DNA from: Hygrophila difformis
Lineage: Eukaryota; Streptophyta; Magnoliopsida; Lamiales; Acanthaceae
Assembly: GCA_030278955.1 (NCBI GenBank)
Contig: JAOANR010000006.1
Coordinates: 7,649,915-7,713,914, forward strand
Length of the DNA: 64,000 bases
Reading direction: 5' to 3'
Positions 12,201-23,786 of this stretch are shown piece by piece. How positions within the stretch are numbered: position 1 is the first letter of the stretch; each line of letters opens with the position of its first letter. The notes beneath the pieces are model-generated. The model searched no databases, had not been told where the DNA came from, and worked only from the letters and a program-made list of their open reading frames with translations. The translations under genes and the position numbers were made by a program.

Positions 12201-13659
12201 AATTCAAAGCTCTGGCAAATATGCGGGCACAGGATGTTTTACCTGTTCCATGTGGCCCGTAAAATAAATAAAGTAAACTAACTTTCCTTCTCACGATCGC
12301 ATTGGAGATAGCCTGTACCACCAAGTTTTGGCCTACCAAATCTCTAAATGCTCTTGGCATGTACTTTTGAGTGAGATTTTGATGCCTTTCATTCCGGTGC
12401 TTTGGAAGTTTATGTTTCTCATGAGATCTTCCTTCCGATGCAAGGTCAGAATCAGTGTCCTGCTTTAAAAGATTGTCAGCAAAAATGCCCAACTCCCCTG
12501 AATAATCATGGACCCAGCCAACACCATCAGGGCTTCCCTGAGAACCAGAAGCATCCAGCAGTAGAGGTAAAGCTTCCCCATCAGTTTTAGTCGATGAACT
12601 TGAGAATTCTGACATGATAGGCATGTCGGGGATGTGCATTCCTTGAGCAGTGGAACCACCTTTCTTCAACCTTGAGTCGGATAAACCACAAGCAAGGCTC
12701 CGGCCGGCCATGTCAAGAAATGACTTTCCCCTGTGATGAATCCTTGACCAGTTCCAGGGAATACCACAGCCATTTCTAGGAACACCAGTTACATTCTGAC
12801 TGTCATTCTCTTCCAATCTCTCCTCCATTTCATATTTCTGGGGAACTCTGGCTTGAGCAAATGAATTAGAGGCCACTGATATGTCATTTTTTGTCTCAGC
12901 TGCACGGGCAGCTCTTGCAGTCCGGCTTCTTCTTGCGCCTCGAAACCTGCGCCTTTTTGGCCTATTCAGATTGCTCCCTTGTCGAATGTTTCCATCGCCA
13001 TGAATATGGGATGAAGCTGCATCATTGGTTTCAGCCAGGATATCTTTTAACTGGTCAGAGTGGGTTCTGAGATGTCGATCTTGCATATTGCCTCCTCTAA
13101 TTTTGGCACACTTCTCTTTCAATTCCGAGCCTCCAGAAATGCCATCATGGACTAAATCATCTCCATCCTGGGTATGGTCATGAAACCCTGCACTCTCCTC
13201 TTCCCTCTTGGCACGCCGGCGTTCACTACTCCCTTCTTTGCCACTACGAACACTCACAGCCCCCGCCTCTGCTTCTGCACCACCATTATTATGTCTACTT
13301 ACACGACCCATAGAAGCTAGAGGGAAGCCTCCGGACATCCTCCCACACTCTCCAGGACGTTCTATGCTGAGAGATCGTCTTGCACCAACCAAGTCATCCA
13401 TTTCTCCTTTCTTCAGAAACAAATCAGCAACAGGAGGAGACTGCCACGACGGTGGACTTGCAGAAGGGTCCCTTAAAGACCTCGATCTCTGAAGAACCAG
13501 AAGGTCCCTCATGAGGGCCCTATCGGCCAAAATGGGGCTATACTTATGCATATGGTTCTTCAAATGAATACAATTCGTCAAGTGAATGTGATTGCGCAAA
13601 TGATCGCTAATATCACCATTCACATCCTTAAGTATCCGATCTCGAGCAGCCCTTGTCAT
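9269..13659 (-). CDS. STICHEL-like protein (DnaX/RFC-type AAA+ ATPase)
   Basis: Six exons on the minus strand: 13659-11674, 11580-11361, 11195-10695, 10456-9886, 9670-9607 and 9367-9269. Phases agree at every GT-AG junction and give 1,146 residues. The N-terminus MTRAARDRILKDVNGDISDH, plus the repeated HLTNCIHLKNHMH block, matches the STICHEL-like 3/4 subgroup as I recall it. The AAA+ domain has a Walker A motif GPHGTGKT at 468-475, a Cys cluster PCGFCNSC shortly after it (as in the zinc module of bacterial DnaX), a Walker B-like DECDTL at 549-554 and an SRCQKF sensor/arginine-finger region. The C-terminus ends with a basic tail, RLKIRTRKPQ. STICHEL itself controls trichome branching in Arabidopsis; the role of the STI-like paralogues is less clear. 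An in-frame extension upstream of 13659 has no ATG, so MTRAARD is the start. The region around 13,700-14,170 probably holds the 5' UTR. Confidence 0.92.
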
Positions 13660-15188
13660 GATCAATACATAAATTGATTCACCCAGAATGCTCAAAAATA
13701 AGCCCTACACATCAACCATCTCTCAATTGCCCCAATTTACAAGAATCCAAGACTGGCAATTGTTCCCAAAACCAAACAACCACAAATTTTACATATACAT
13801 CTAAACCATTAACACTATCTATCTAACTAAAAAACCTCGCCCATGACTTCCCATTCCCAAGGGCAACCCTCCAAATAAAAAGGACAGCATTTTCCAACCA
13901 AGGCATTATCTCAAAAACACAAAGCAATAACCAAAACCCAGAATATAAAGAACAAAGCTTGACAAAGTAAGCTGATTACCTATTAGAAAGCACCAAATTT
14001 TCCCGCATTTGAACCACTAAACCCTGTTTTTCTATGCACCCTAACCATAACTGAGTGGACCACTGTTGTCTCCACAAGAAGGAAAACTTTTTATCAAACA
14101 GGGGGCAAGAAATTTGAAAAGGGTTGATAAAGGAAAGTGGGGAAGTGGGAGTTGGGAAGGATTAAAATCACCTGAATCTCTTGAATTCACAGAGAAGGCA
14201 ATTACTCATAAAGAGCTTTCTGTTCCGACCCGTTTCCATCATTAAGTGTTTCAGATCCCTTTCTCCATACTCGCACATGAACTTCACGAGGGGATCTCAA
14301 GAAAACGATGCTCCAGACACCAATATGTGTTGTTATTTTATTCATTAACCTATGTGATCCCCAATTAAAATACTGGACAAGAAAATTAATACTAATATAC
14401 AGTATGATGTATGTTGTTACTTGGCTGTACGCCTGTACCAACAGGCAGCGGGGAGTGTTCTTGCAGAGTGGGATTTGGAGTGTTGCAATGAAAATTAAAG
14501 AGAGGCCTAGACCCAAAAAGGGTTTATATACATACAAAAGGTGCGTATATAGTTGTAAAAAAGGAAGGATTTTGCGACTTGCGGTGATGACTCAGCTGAC
14601 AAGTTGCTCAGCAATGAAAAGAAAAGCGATGAGGACGAGTCCTTTTGTTTTCACTGCCTCTGCCTCTGTCCCTCAAATTATCCCATTTTCAATTTAAACT
14701 GATGAATGGAAATTGACCTACTTTAATCGTTATGTTTTGATAGACATTTTTTTACTGCCATGTTAATTCATTTTTCTAAATTACGTCAAAAATTGCTCAA
14801 TTTACATCATGATAATTATTCATTGAGTAACATTGATCAAATTATTTTAACATAGTTATATAAATATATATATATATACAATCAATTGAGATTTATTAGA
14901 TCTTCTAATAATGTAGTTTTAAAATATCAATTTGTTATAATTTTTACTTATATACAATGAGTTATTACTGGTTACAAATATTTATTTAATTGCGTAAATA
15001 TAAGAAGTTGTACAATTGTTAAAAACTTAGGTAATTATATAATTTTACTATGGTAATATTTTTTCACAACTAATTACTTGATTTCTCAATAAGTGGCATA
15101 TAATTATATGTGCTCTACAATGTTCTCGAATGATGCTTAATTCTGTTTCTTTTTTTTTTCTTTTGTCTTAACAGTCTATACATGCTAA
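13660..15188. other. Upstream flank of the STICHEL-like gene
   Basis: The proximal 500 bp probably include the 5' UTR, perhaps with a leader intron: donor-like CAG|GT and AG|GT sites occur on the minus strand near 14,171 and 13,981. Further upstream the DNA becomes very AT-rich, and I see no gene or transposon until the SINE at 15,189. Confidence 0.45.
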
Positions 15189-15328
15189 AAAATAGGTGTT
15201 GAGAGTCCATGGCATACAAATTATAAAGGGAATAAAAGGGAGGGATAGGGGGCTGGTGGGGAATTGAACCTCAAACATTCAAATTGGAAGTTCAAGGACT
15301 TAACCACTTGGGCTAAATCCTCATCCCT
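15189..15328 (-). mobile_element. tRNA-derived SINE, family A, copy 1
   Basis: On the minus strand it starts GGGATGAGGATTTAGCCCAA, followed by a pol III A box (TAGCCCAAGTGG) and B box (GGTTCAATTCC). It then has a CCCTTT-rich body and ends near CATGGACTCTCAACACC with a T-rich tail. It shares head, boxes and tail with copies at 16,594 and 34,635. I did not find a clear target duplication. Confidence 0.75.
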
Positions 15329-16151
15329 AAAATTACAAAGGGAAAATGAGAGGGGTGGCTAAGTGGCCGGATGAGAAATAAGCTTAGACTAGTTCATTCA
15401 TCTTATCTAGAGCTTGCGATAGACTTATTATATAGGACCTGGACGGGACTTTCAGGATTTGGTTGTGAGTCAATGGATTGGACCATTTGGCTTAATTCAA
15501 TACTATGGTTTTATTTATAATAAAAGAAAAATGAAAATGATATAGTAATAATTAGTACTCCATTTTCTCCAGTGGCACTTCTGCCATTGGATGCAGATTC
15601 CTCGTTCAAAAATTATTGAAACAAAAATTATCCCAAAATACAACCAGCGTTACAAATACATTCAGAAAAGTTTTGCAAATGAAGTACATATTAAAAGGCC
15701 TTATGGCTATGTAATTCTAAATTCTAATTACTTAAAGAAAATTTTGAATTCAAATATTGTGTATGCAGAAACTTACTTTAAAATAATCCGTTTGATTTAA
15801 AAAAAATAAATGCTTTTACTAATGCATTCACCACATGAATTTACTGCTATCAACAGATACTGTAGTTAATTCATTTCAAGTAAAAACTTTAATACATTGA
15901 CCACATGAATTTACTGATGCCACAAGAAGTGTTCGGTAGTTGAATAAATTAAAGTCAAAGCAAGTGCTAGGTAACGTTGATGGACAAATCTTGACGATGG
16001 AAATTACCACCAGTAGCTAGTTGGTCAAAGAATTGGAGTTTTTGAAATACACCTCGAACTTTTGGTATTCTAAAACTACTTATTTTAAGAAACATATATA
16101 GAGAAACATATAACACATAAAATACATTATTTTAATTATAAAAAAGAATCA
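15329..16151. other. AT-rich intergenic region
   Basis: Nothing recognisable. A 69-codon open frame at 15,591 is compositionally AT-driven and shows no domain. Confidence 0.5.
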
Positions 16152-16260
16152 TCAAAACCCAGTTAGTCTGAATGGTATGAGCTCTAACAATTTAAGCAAA
16201 AATCTAGATTGAAGTCTTTATGTATGCAGAATGTATATGCCAAAAATTATAAAGAATGAT
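16152..16260 (+). mobile_element. SINE family B, degraded copy 1
   Basis: Contains CCAGTTAGTCTGAATGGTAT, then CTCTAACAATTTAAGC and TATGTATGCAGAATG. These segments line up with the better-preserved copy at 43,917. Its B box is degraded, and no target duplication is seen. Confidence 0.55.
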
Positions 16261-16380
16261 ACAATAATAAAATAATGTTATTATGTATGTATATGAAATT
16301 AATAAGCCCATATAAAATGTAGAGTTGAGTGGGTGAATAATGAAAATTTAAATATAAAGTTTAATCGGTCGTAGTTTGTA

Positions 16381-16550
16381 CTCCTTCCGTCCCATTAAAT
16401 ATGTCCCAAATTCATTAAACTATAAAGTTAAATTGGTCGTAGTTTGTGTATTTTTTTATTATAGAAGTATTTATGTAAAAGAAAAATAAACCTAAAAGTT
16501 ATGCATGTTAAATTAAAGATGCACTCTTTATTTTTGGATTTTTTTTTTTA
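16381..16550. mobile_element. Stowaway-like MITE fragment
   Basis: One terminus (CTCCTTCCGTCCCATTAAAT) preceded by TA is clear; a matching right end is not. Treated as a truncated copy, and the right limit is approximate. Confidence 0.35.
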
Positions 16551-16593
16551 AAAAAAACGATGCATTCTTTATGAAAAACATGTAAAGAATTGT

Positions 16594-16745
16594 GGAGGAC
16601 TTGTCCAAATGGCCATGTTCATGCTTTCCAACCTTAGAGTTGGGAGTTCGATTTCCCACCTGACCCCTTAACCATCTCTTTATCTCTTTGTAATTTATAA
16701 CATAGACTCCTACCACTATTTCTATTGTTTCGGCTCCTTAAAAAA
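16594..16745 (+). mobile_element. tRNA-derived SINE, family A, copy 2, with 14-bp target duplication
   Basis: The 152-bp element is flanked by perfect repeats ATGTAAAGAATTGT at 16,580-16,593 and 16,746-16,759. Its head GGAGGACTTGTCCAAATGG holds the A-box region. The B box is AGTTCGATTTC. The body and the AACATAGACTCCTACCAC tail match the other family A copies. Confidence 0.85.
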
Positions 16746-17107
16746 ATGTAAAGAATTGTTTGTAAACATGTGTTTGTGTATCCAAAGCTGGTTTCGGAGT
16801 TGGGATTGAATTATCATAAACAAACAAAATTTATTGATGGATGTACGTGGTCAGTACTCACAGCACATAATTTAATTTGATGTAGTATAAAGCAACCCCC
16901 CCTATGAGTTGTAACTTGTAAGGTTGGGTGATATAATAAATAGTCGAAATTTTGAAAATGCTACAACTGGAGAGTGAGTGATATCAGAGCCTAGGCTAAA
17001 TTATTACTGTAATTATTAATTATTGAATATACTGCCTAATTATTGATTGGTCTACGAAAATGCTATATGCATCATACATTCATACTGTATATTCTTGCAT
17101 AGATGAT

Positions 17108-17997
17108 GGAAAAAATGATTTTTTTAGTCCTTTTTCTTTCCAAAATATCCAAATCAGTCCATTACTAATTTTTTACCCCATATAGTCCTCTACGTTTGCT
17201 AATTTTTTTCAATTCGGTCCTAATTATGTAATTAGCATGAGGTTGCTGATATGACCAAAATATATCACATTTACATACACCGTGAAAATCCGGAGTCCCC
17301 ACACATAACACACTATTTTAATAAATGTTTGAAGGTTGTCATAACACACCACTACTCTAAAAAATTACTCTAGCGGGTCAATTGAACCATTTTTCACTGG
17401 GATGATGGACATAGTTTCTACTTGGTTCGCATTGAGCCATTACTTATTGTGGTTACCCAATCCATAAAAAAACACCAACAATTCATTTGCACGCATTATA
17501 TATAATAATTGGTCTTCATTTTCTTGAGAAACACCAAAAATCACCGAGACCGAAAAGAAAATGCAATGCGGTAGCTGTTGACCAGAACTCTTATGTTATT
17601 GTTGTGAATGGTTGTTGTTTCTTTATGGTTGGATAACCCCAATGAGGGCTCAATGACAACCATGTAGAAACTATGTTCATCATCCCAGTAAAGAAGGGTT
17701 TAATTGACCCACTAGAGCCTGGAGGTATTTATTAGAGTAGTGATATGTTATGGCTGCCTTCAAATATTTATTTCAAAGATTTATTAATTTGGTGTGTTAT
17801 GTGTGGAGAATCCAGATTGCCCCGGTGGATATAAAATGGGATTTACTTCGGCCACGTCAACAACCTTAATTTAATTACGTAATTAGGACCAAATTGAAAA
17901 AAATTAGCAAGCGTAGATGACTATATGAGGCTAAAAATTATTAACGGACCGATTTGGATATTTTGGAAAGGAAAAGTACTAAATAATCCTTTTTCTC
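17108..17997. mobile_element. MULE-like foldback MITE with 10-bp target duplication
   Basis: Two inverted arms, about 17,108-17,466 and 17,624-17,997, pair along their length with roughly four in five positions matching by eye. They are separated by a spacer of about 155 bp. CATAGATGAT stands directly outside both ends (17,098-17,107 and 17,998-18,007). A 9-11 bp duplication with long terminal inverted repeats is the pattern of Mutator-like elements. It has no coding capacity. Confidence 0.8.
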
Positions 17998-18007
17998 CAT
18001 AGATGAT

Positions 18008-18620
18008 AGACTATACTCTTTCATTATTCAAGGTAATAACGTATATGTCATGGGACCCACCGTCCTTTGTGCCGTACAAGTAGATGGATCATGGTCCATA
18101 TACGCTCACATTTTTATTTTTATTTTTTCAAATTCTTTTCAAATTAAGATGAGAATGTGTCGTCAGATTTCATGAGATAATGGAATAATTCATTTAGAGC
18201 CTGTGGGATGGTATTAATTAAGTTATTATCCGGTTCGGATAGCATACAGACTCGTATAGGGTCTGCATGTATAGGTACATTATGTATTTATGTCATGGAA
18301 AATAAATTCAAAATGTCATTGTCTTAACTGCTTTTTGTAGATGAAAACATTACATGAGATATCTCTCACATCACATAGAGCATTTTTTTCATCACATATT
18401 ATTCTAACACACAAAATATATATCTCATCACACCCAAAACATTTTTCTTATCACACGAAATATCTCTTCTCTCATCACACAAAACATTCTTCCCAATCAC
18501 ACGGAATATCTCTCCCTTCACATACACTCAAACCTTAAAAGTCAAAAGTGGAACAGAACAGAATGGGGAAACTAATGTTGTCTTCATTGTAAACTCACTT
18601 TGACCAAAAACGTAAAATAA
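18008..18620. other. Intergenic region with CACA-rich stretch
   Basis: A CT/CA-rich tract (about 18,360-18,530) repeats forms of CATCACAC and ATATCTCTC. No gene is apparent. Confidence 0.4.
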
Positions 18621-19330
18621 AATTTCCTAACCATGAACCATCCACTCCACCACCGCCATCTCGCCACCACTGTAGCACCACTCCTGCCACCCAAATCCTC
18701 CATCACACCTTCGTCCCTCACCCCCACTGCCACACCATCGAAACTGCCATTCCATCCTCCACACCACCACTGTATCCACCTCTCTCCGTCCGGTTTCGAC
18801 ACCACCACTGCGAGCCTCTCTCCCTCCAAAAGCCGTCTGCGCCACCTCCACGCCACCACCATGGCTTCCATTTTCCCCAAAATAGTCTCCAGATCCGCCG
18901 TCTCCGTCCAGACGAGCTTCGTCGTCCCCAGCCTTCACCACCAGTTTCTTTCCCTCCTCCCCAAGGATCCAATCGGCGCCACCATCCACACTCTTTACTG
19001 CCAGCCACAGCAGCAGCCCCTGCGCACGCCACCAGACATAATCCGACTACCACCATCGCATCGAGAACCCTAACACCATCATCCCCTTCCAACCCCATTC
19101 ATTCTCCCACAACTACAAAAAAAAATAATAAATCAGAAACCAAACAACCAAAAGAGAAAAAAGAGAAGGAGGAAGAAGAAGGCCGGTGAAGCCGCTACCG
19201 CCGGCGAGCCCTCCCCGTCGTCGCCTCTCTGCTGCTTCGCCAAAGCTACCATGAGGAGGAACGAAAGAAACGAGAAGGGTAAGGGAAGGGAAAGGGGGAG
19301 AGAGAAAAGAGAGGGGGCAGGCTGGGGAAA
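18621..19330. other. Isolated GC-rich island of unknown origin
   Basis: About 700 bp of C-rich (plus strand) sequence in otherwise AT-rich DNA. Open frames exist on both strands (146 codons plus at 18,633; up to 126 codons minus). Their products are low-complexity Pro/Ser/Thr/His or Gly/Trp/Arg, and I recognise no domain. It may be the leader or first exon of a captured or dead gene. Confidence 0.35.
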
Positions 19331-19636
19331 TGTGTAAATTAATTAAGGTTGACTATGGATTGCAAGAATGAGGTAAATTAGTTAGGGAGAAATGCACGGT
19401 AAAATGGGTAAAATGGGAGTCTGTACCTCAAGGTACTTGTACCCCAACAGCTTCCGTTATTATCATCACCTAGTTCAGTGAATTTCTTAATTAAGAATCC
19501 TAATTTTTAAAATAAACATATGATTAAACTTGATAAAATAATTTATTCTGGTTAAATCATCCCAAATGAACAACGGCTCGGTATTCATTTTTATCTCTTC
19601 AATACTACTCCATATGCATTTTACTCAATTCCCTAA

Positions 19637-20500
19637 CGGGGCGTTTGGTTGGGGGTATCTTGAATGCCCCTTGGGAATCTTGTGCAGGGAATGATACATT
19701 CCCACGTTTGGTTGGGGTAATCTTTGAGGAAGGAATCTTAGATTCCCAACCAAGTGGGAATGTTGGCTAAGATGGATGGGAATGTGATTCCCTTCTGTAA
19801 GCCAGGTAATCTTAGATTACCAGGCATCTTCCATTTCATTTTATATTAAATTGTCTTTTATACCCTTTTAAATTTTAAAACCATACATCAACCCATGTTA
19901 AAACTTTACCAATTTATTATTTTTTAAACCTAGAAAACACGTCCACCCTCTAAATTCATTGAACACTTTCGAAATTGTCTTCTATGAAAGTATCTGCTGG
20001 GAATTCGTTTGGCATGGGCTTTTTTGTTTGAATTTTAATTTGGTATAATAAAAATTCATTGATTGTTTAATTTATTTTTATTCTTTTTGTGGTCATAGAG
20101 TTTTTGAACACTTGCGATGCATTTCACTTTATGCAGTTTGCACATTCTATAAAATTGCAACAAACAAGTAGATTTAACGCATTCCAAGGTATAATTACCT
20201 TTCAAACGTAATGCAATATATGATAATTTACGAAATGAGAATTTACAGAGAATGTAGAGGAATTTTTATTATAAATGACTAAATATCGAATTAATGAGAA
20301 ATAAGCTTCATGAGAACTATTAAATAATAATTTTGAATTAAGGGCATTATAGTATATTCATGTGATGTAGACATCTAAGATTCCCGATCCAACCAAACGC
20401 AGTAATCTAAAATACCAAAAAATAAGATTCCCAACAATCTGACATTCCCAGCAATCACTTTCCCACTGGCAATCCAAGATCCCTCCAACCAAACGGACCG
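19637..20500. mobile_element. PIF/Harbinger (Tourist-like) non-autonomous element
   Basis: The 864-bp element begins CGGGGCGTTTGGTTGGGGG and ends with the inverted CCCTCCAACCAAACGGACCG. TAA stands directly outside each end (19,634-19,636 and 20,501-20,503). The TWA target site and the GTTTGGTT-type terminus are typical of Tourist elements. The subterminal regions carry inverted GGGAATCTTAGATTCCC-like pieces. There is no transposase frame. Confidence 0.8.
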
Positions 20501-20679
20501 TAAAGAAAAAAGGAGGAAAATGAAAAAAGAAATCGCGTCTAGATTCTAGAATATCATAAAAAATATCTAGCTAAGAATATACTGTATAATTCATTCAATG
20601 TATAAACATGAACAAAATGATATACTAGTATATATGGAAACTACTTTTTCTTTACATGACCTTAATTAAAATGCGAGTA

Positions 20680-20802
20680 AAGGGGTGTAAGAATCCAAGT
20701 CATACAAATTACAAATAAATAAAGAGAGACCACATAGTAATCGAATCCTGAATCATAACGTTAAAAGTCAGGAACTTGACCACTAGGTAAAGTATTCATC
20801 AT
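20680..20802 (-). mobile_element. SINE family A, degraded copy 3
   Basis: The minus strand reads TTTACCTAGTGGTCAAG (A box), GGATTCGATTAC (B box), then AATTTGTATGACTTGGATTC. The order and spacing match family A. The ends are approximate. Confidence 0.6.
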
Positions 20803-20954
20803 GGAAGCTTGTGTATATATAATTTGAGAAATCATAGATTTAGTTAGAGAAACTTAAGAGATTTAGCTAAATTAGATGTGGAGAAAGATTGAAGGAAAGA
20901 CGTCCGAGTACAAGTTGGAGGAGGTGGTATAGTATTCAATCTCTTGCGAATTGG

Positions 20955-21082
20955 TTATTTTCCTTGTCCCATACAAATTGAAGAAAAGATCGTTATTTCC
21001 TGGATAGGGAATTGGGTGGAAATCGAACCCTTAATCTATAAGTGGGAATCAAAGAATTTGACTACTCTAAATCCATCCCAAT
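20955..21082 (-). mobile_element. SINE family A, degraded copy 4
   Basis: The minus strand carries TTGGGATGGATTTAGAGTAG, then AGGGTTCGATTTCC (B box) and CAATTTGTATGGGAC. AAGATCGTTATTT occurs both inside the copy (20,986-20,998) and at its 5' flank (21,083-21,095), which complicates the boundary. Confidence 0.55.
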
Positions 21083-21097
21083 AAGATCGTTATTTGA

Positions 21098-21722
21098 GGT
21101 AGAATGTTAATTAATATATTTAATATTTAATTATATCAAAGACATATTTCATGATTCTAAGAATTTTAGAGTTCGGGAGCGAATAAAAGTTTATTACATT
21201 TTTTATTAAAAAAATTGTTTTGATTATTTTAAAATGGAGTAATATATAGAGAGCCGTTGTTACCTGAAAAATTGTCAAATTTAATAAATATACGTATGTA
21301 TTTATAGTGCACCAAACAAAATTTGCTTCCCTTTATATTTTTTGAAAAGGAATACAAGGGAAATGTGAGTTGTTCTGTGATAATTCGTAATAAATTCTAT
21401 ACTTAATATTGCGGTCCATCCCGAATCATTTTGCTATTATTTTTCCGCTGTCTTTTTTTTTTTGAAAAAAAAAAAAATCTTCCGATTCTAGCCAACCAAA
21501 CGGGAAATCTTGCAACACTATACAACTGAATAATTTAGTATGAATTGCGATATACTTATTCCGTTCTCATTTAATTGAACCATTTGCATAGTAATAATTA
21601 TTTAGTAAGTAACTTTCATCAAATTATTTAAATATAGTTATATAAGAAAAAATTACATTCAAATAAAAATTATAAAAAAATAACATTCTTAATTTATATG
21701 ATTAAATGAATTCAATAAAATA
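21098..21722. other. AT-rich intergenic region
   Basis: No gene. A Stowaway-like left end (TA then CTTATTCCGTTCTCATTTAA) at about 21,555 is probably a truncated copy. Poly-T and poly-A tracts lie near 21,450-21,480. Confidence 0.4.
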
Positions 21723-21887
21723 CTTCATCTGTTCCTTAAAAATTGTCATGGAGATAGTAATGTAGATTTATAATATCAAATTTAAATTGTTTTTACTTGT
21801 ATACAATTTAAATTATTAAGGATTGAAAATATATGTTTAATGGTGTGAAATATAAAAATTAGACAAGTACTAAGAAAGGGTAGGAAG
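21723..21887. mobile_element. Stowaway-like MITE, degraded
   Basis: Between TA sites, starts CTTCATCTGTTCC and ends GGTAGGAAG. The middle matches the TACTTGTATACAATTTAAAT arm of the family, but the rest is eroded. Confidence 0.55.
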
Positions 21888-21945
21888 TATAATTTAATTA
21901 TACTTTTCATTAGTAAAAAATTATATCAAATTTAATTATAAATAG

Positions 21946-22462
21946 CAAGGTTTTTAATATCGAGATCCTTTATGAGATCGTTTTTTTCTTTGCAAGATCA
22001 GGATCGTAGGATCGAATCGGGATCCTAAGATCTTATGAAATTGCAACAATGGATAAACTCAATTATACATACTAATAAGTAAAAGTATTATTTTGTGTAT
22101 TTATGAATCTTGCAAGGTAAAATATCACAATCAAACATAAAATATTTCTATATACATACATATTATATTTTTTTACACATCATACATAAGGAATACAAGT
22201 TCTTAAGTTTAAAACTAAAGGAAAAAAAGTTATTTTGATCCCAAATCATAAAATACTACAAAAATTTTATGTGTTTAAGAGGGTATGATCGTAAGATCGT
22301 AGAAGCGTTTAAGGGAGTATAACCATAAGATCGTAACATTCTACTATCAGGATCGAGATCTTACTAATTTTAAGATCTTACAAAGGATCGGGATCATTTT
22401 AAAGAGGTGTGATCGTAAAATCGTAAGATTCTAAGATCAGGATCGGGATCTTAACAACTATG
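21946..22462. mobile_element. hAT-type MITE rich in GATC motifs, 8-bp target duplication
   Basis: 517 bp flanked by ATAAATAG (21,938-21,945 and 22,463-22,470). The ends are imperfect inverted repeats: CAAGGTTTTTAATATCGAG against GGATCTTAACAACTATG. The interior is full of GATCGTAAGATC-like, partly palindromic units. No coding frame. Confidence 0.75.
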
Positions 22463-22843
22463 ATAAATAGATAAACAAAATCAAAATGGGACTACTTATG
22501 GAGGTAGTAATATACTAGTAATTTATAAGAAATGTTATGGAAATTAAATTAAAATAAAAATTTTACTGCGTGAGGGATGATGTCCAATCGGATTCATTAA
22601 ATGGGTAAGGTCTGGGCAGGTGACATATTGGTGATAAACGTTCGATAATGGTTCGATAATGGGGATAAGAATATAGATAGGCATTTTAAATTTTTGTGAG
22701 ATGTCTGAAAAGTGACTCCCATCAATCAGATTCACCGATTGCTGACCGCACACCAATCATCCCATAAAATTAAATTAATTTAAATTGGTTGAATGCCCAA
22801 CAAATTAAAGCAGAAAGAAAAACAAGAGAGGGAAAAACAGATA

Positions 22844-23102
22844 CTCCCTCCGTCCAACAATAATGTTCTCATTTCATTTCTGCACACAATCCAATGCACT
22901 TTTTAAATTGTTAATATCTCAAAATATATACAAGTAGAAATTATGTAAAATATATATTCTAAAACTATACGATTAGACGAATCTAACAAGACCGAACTCG
23001 ACTATCTTTTTCAAATATATAATTACAATAATATCGAGTCAAAGTTGAACAATGAATAGTGTCAAAAAGTGAAATGGAAACATTATTGTGGGACAGAGAG
23101 AG
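22844..23102. mobile_element. Stowaway-like MITE
   Basis: Starts CTCCCTCCGTCC after TA and ends GGACAGAGAGAG before TA. Contains the core TTAGACGAATCTAACAAG. Confidence 0.85.
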
Positions 23103-23208
23103 TATATAGTATAAGCATTTTGTTTGAGAACAATGTTCAACTGTCATGTGGGGCTGATTGCATTCGTTTTCTTTATGTAATACTAGTAGTAGTGTAAGCA
23201 GTTAAATA

Positions 23209-23453
23209 CTACTCTCTTCCAAAACTTTTGGATACGCAGTCCAATGTATTTATTTAACAGTTAATATCTTAAAATATAGAGAAGTAAAAATTATAAAAAA
23301 ATATATATTATAAAACCATATGATTAGACGAATCCAACCAGACCAAACTTGACTATTTTTTTCATTTATATAATTGTGATAATATTAGGTCAAAATTGAT
23401 CAATAAACATTATAAAAAATCAAAATGAGACAATACAATTAGGACGGATGGAA
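23209..23453. mobile_element. Stowaway-like MITE, diverged
   Basis: Ends CTACTCTCTTCC and AGGACGGATGGAA between TA sites. The core TTAGACGAATCCAACCAG is present. Confidence 0.75.
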
Positions 23454-23526
23454 TATTAAATAATATAATAACAATAATAATAATTAGGCATGTGGTGGCT
23501 GTGGGACTCTATTTCTTTTATTATTA

Positions 23527-23786
23527 CTTCCTCCGTCTCGTTGTTTTTGTTACATTAGCTTTCGACACGCATGTCGAGATACATTTTCAACGGTTAATAA
23601 CTTGAATTGTGTACAACGAAAAATTATAAAAAGTTGATTGTCTAGAACTACAAGATTAGACGAATCTAACAAGATCTCACTTGACTATGTTTTTTCTTAC
23701 ATAGCTATACTAAAAATTTGAATCAAAGTTAAACAGTGAATAGTGCGAAAAAATCCTCTGTAACAAAAATATTGAGACGGAGGTAG
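23527..23786. mobile_element. Stowaway-like MITE, 260-bp subtype
   Basis: CTTCCTCCGTCTCGTT paired with GAGACGGAGGTAG between TA sites. Near copies of this subtype are at 24,588 (inverted) and 33,282. Confidence 0.9.

Noticed and set aside
15240..15320. tRNA-like A and B boxes
   Set aside because: Not a tRNA gene: there is no cloverleaf acceptor stem or anticodon arm, and the boxes belong to a dispersed SINE family with the same tail in several copies.
18633..19073. 146-codon Pro/His/Ser-rich open frame
   Set aside because: Low complexity, overlapped by equally long minus-strand frames, no recognised domain; kept only as a GC-rich island.
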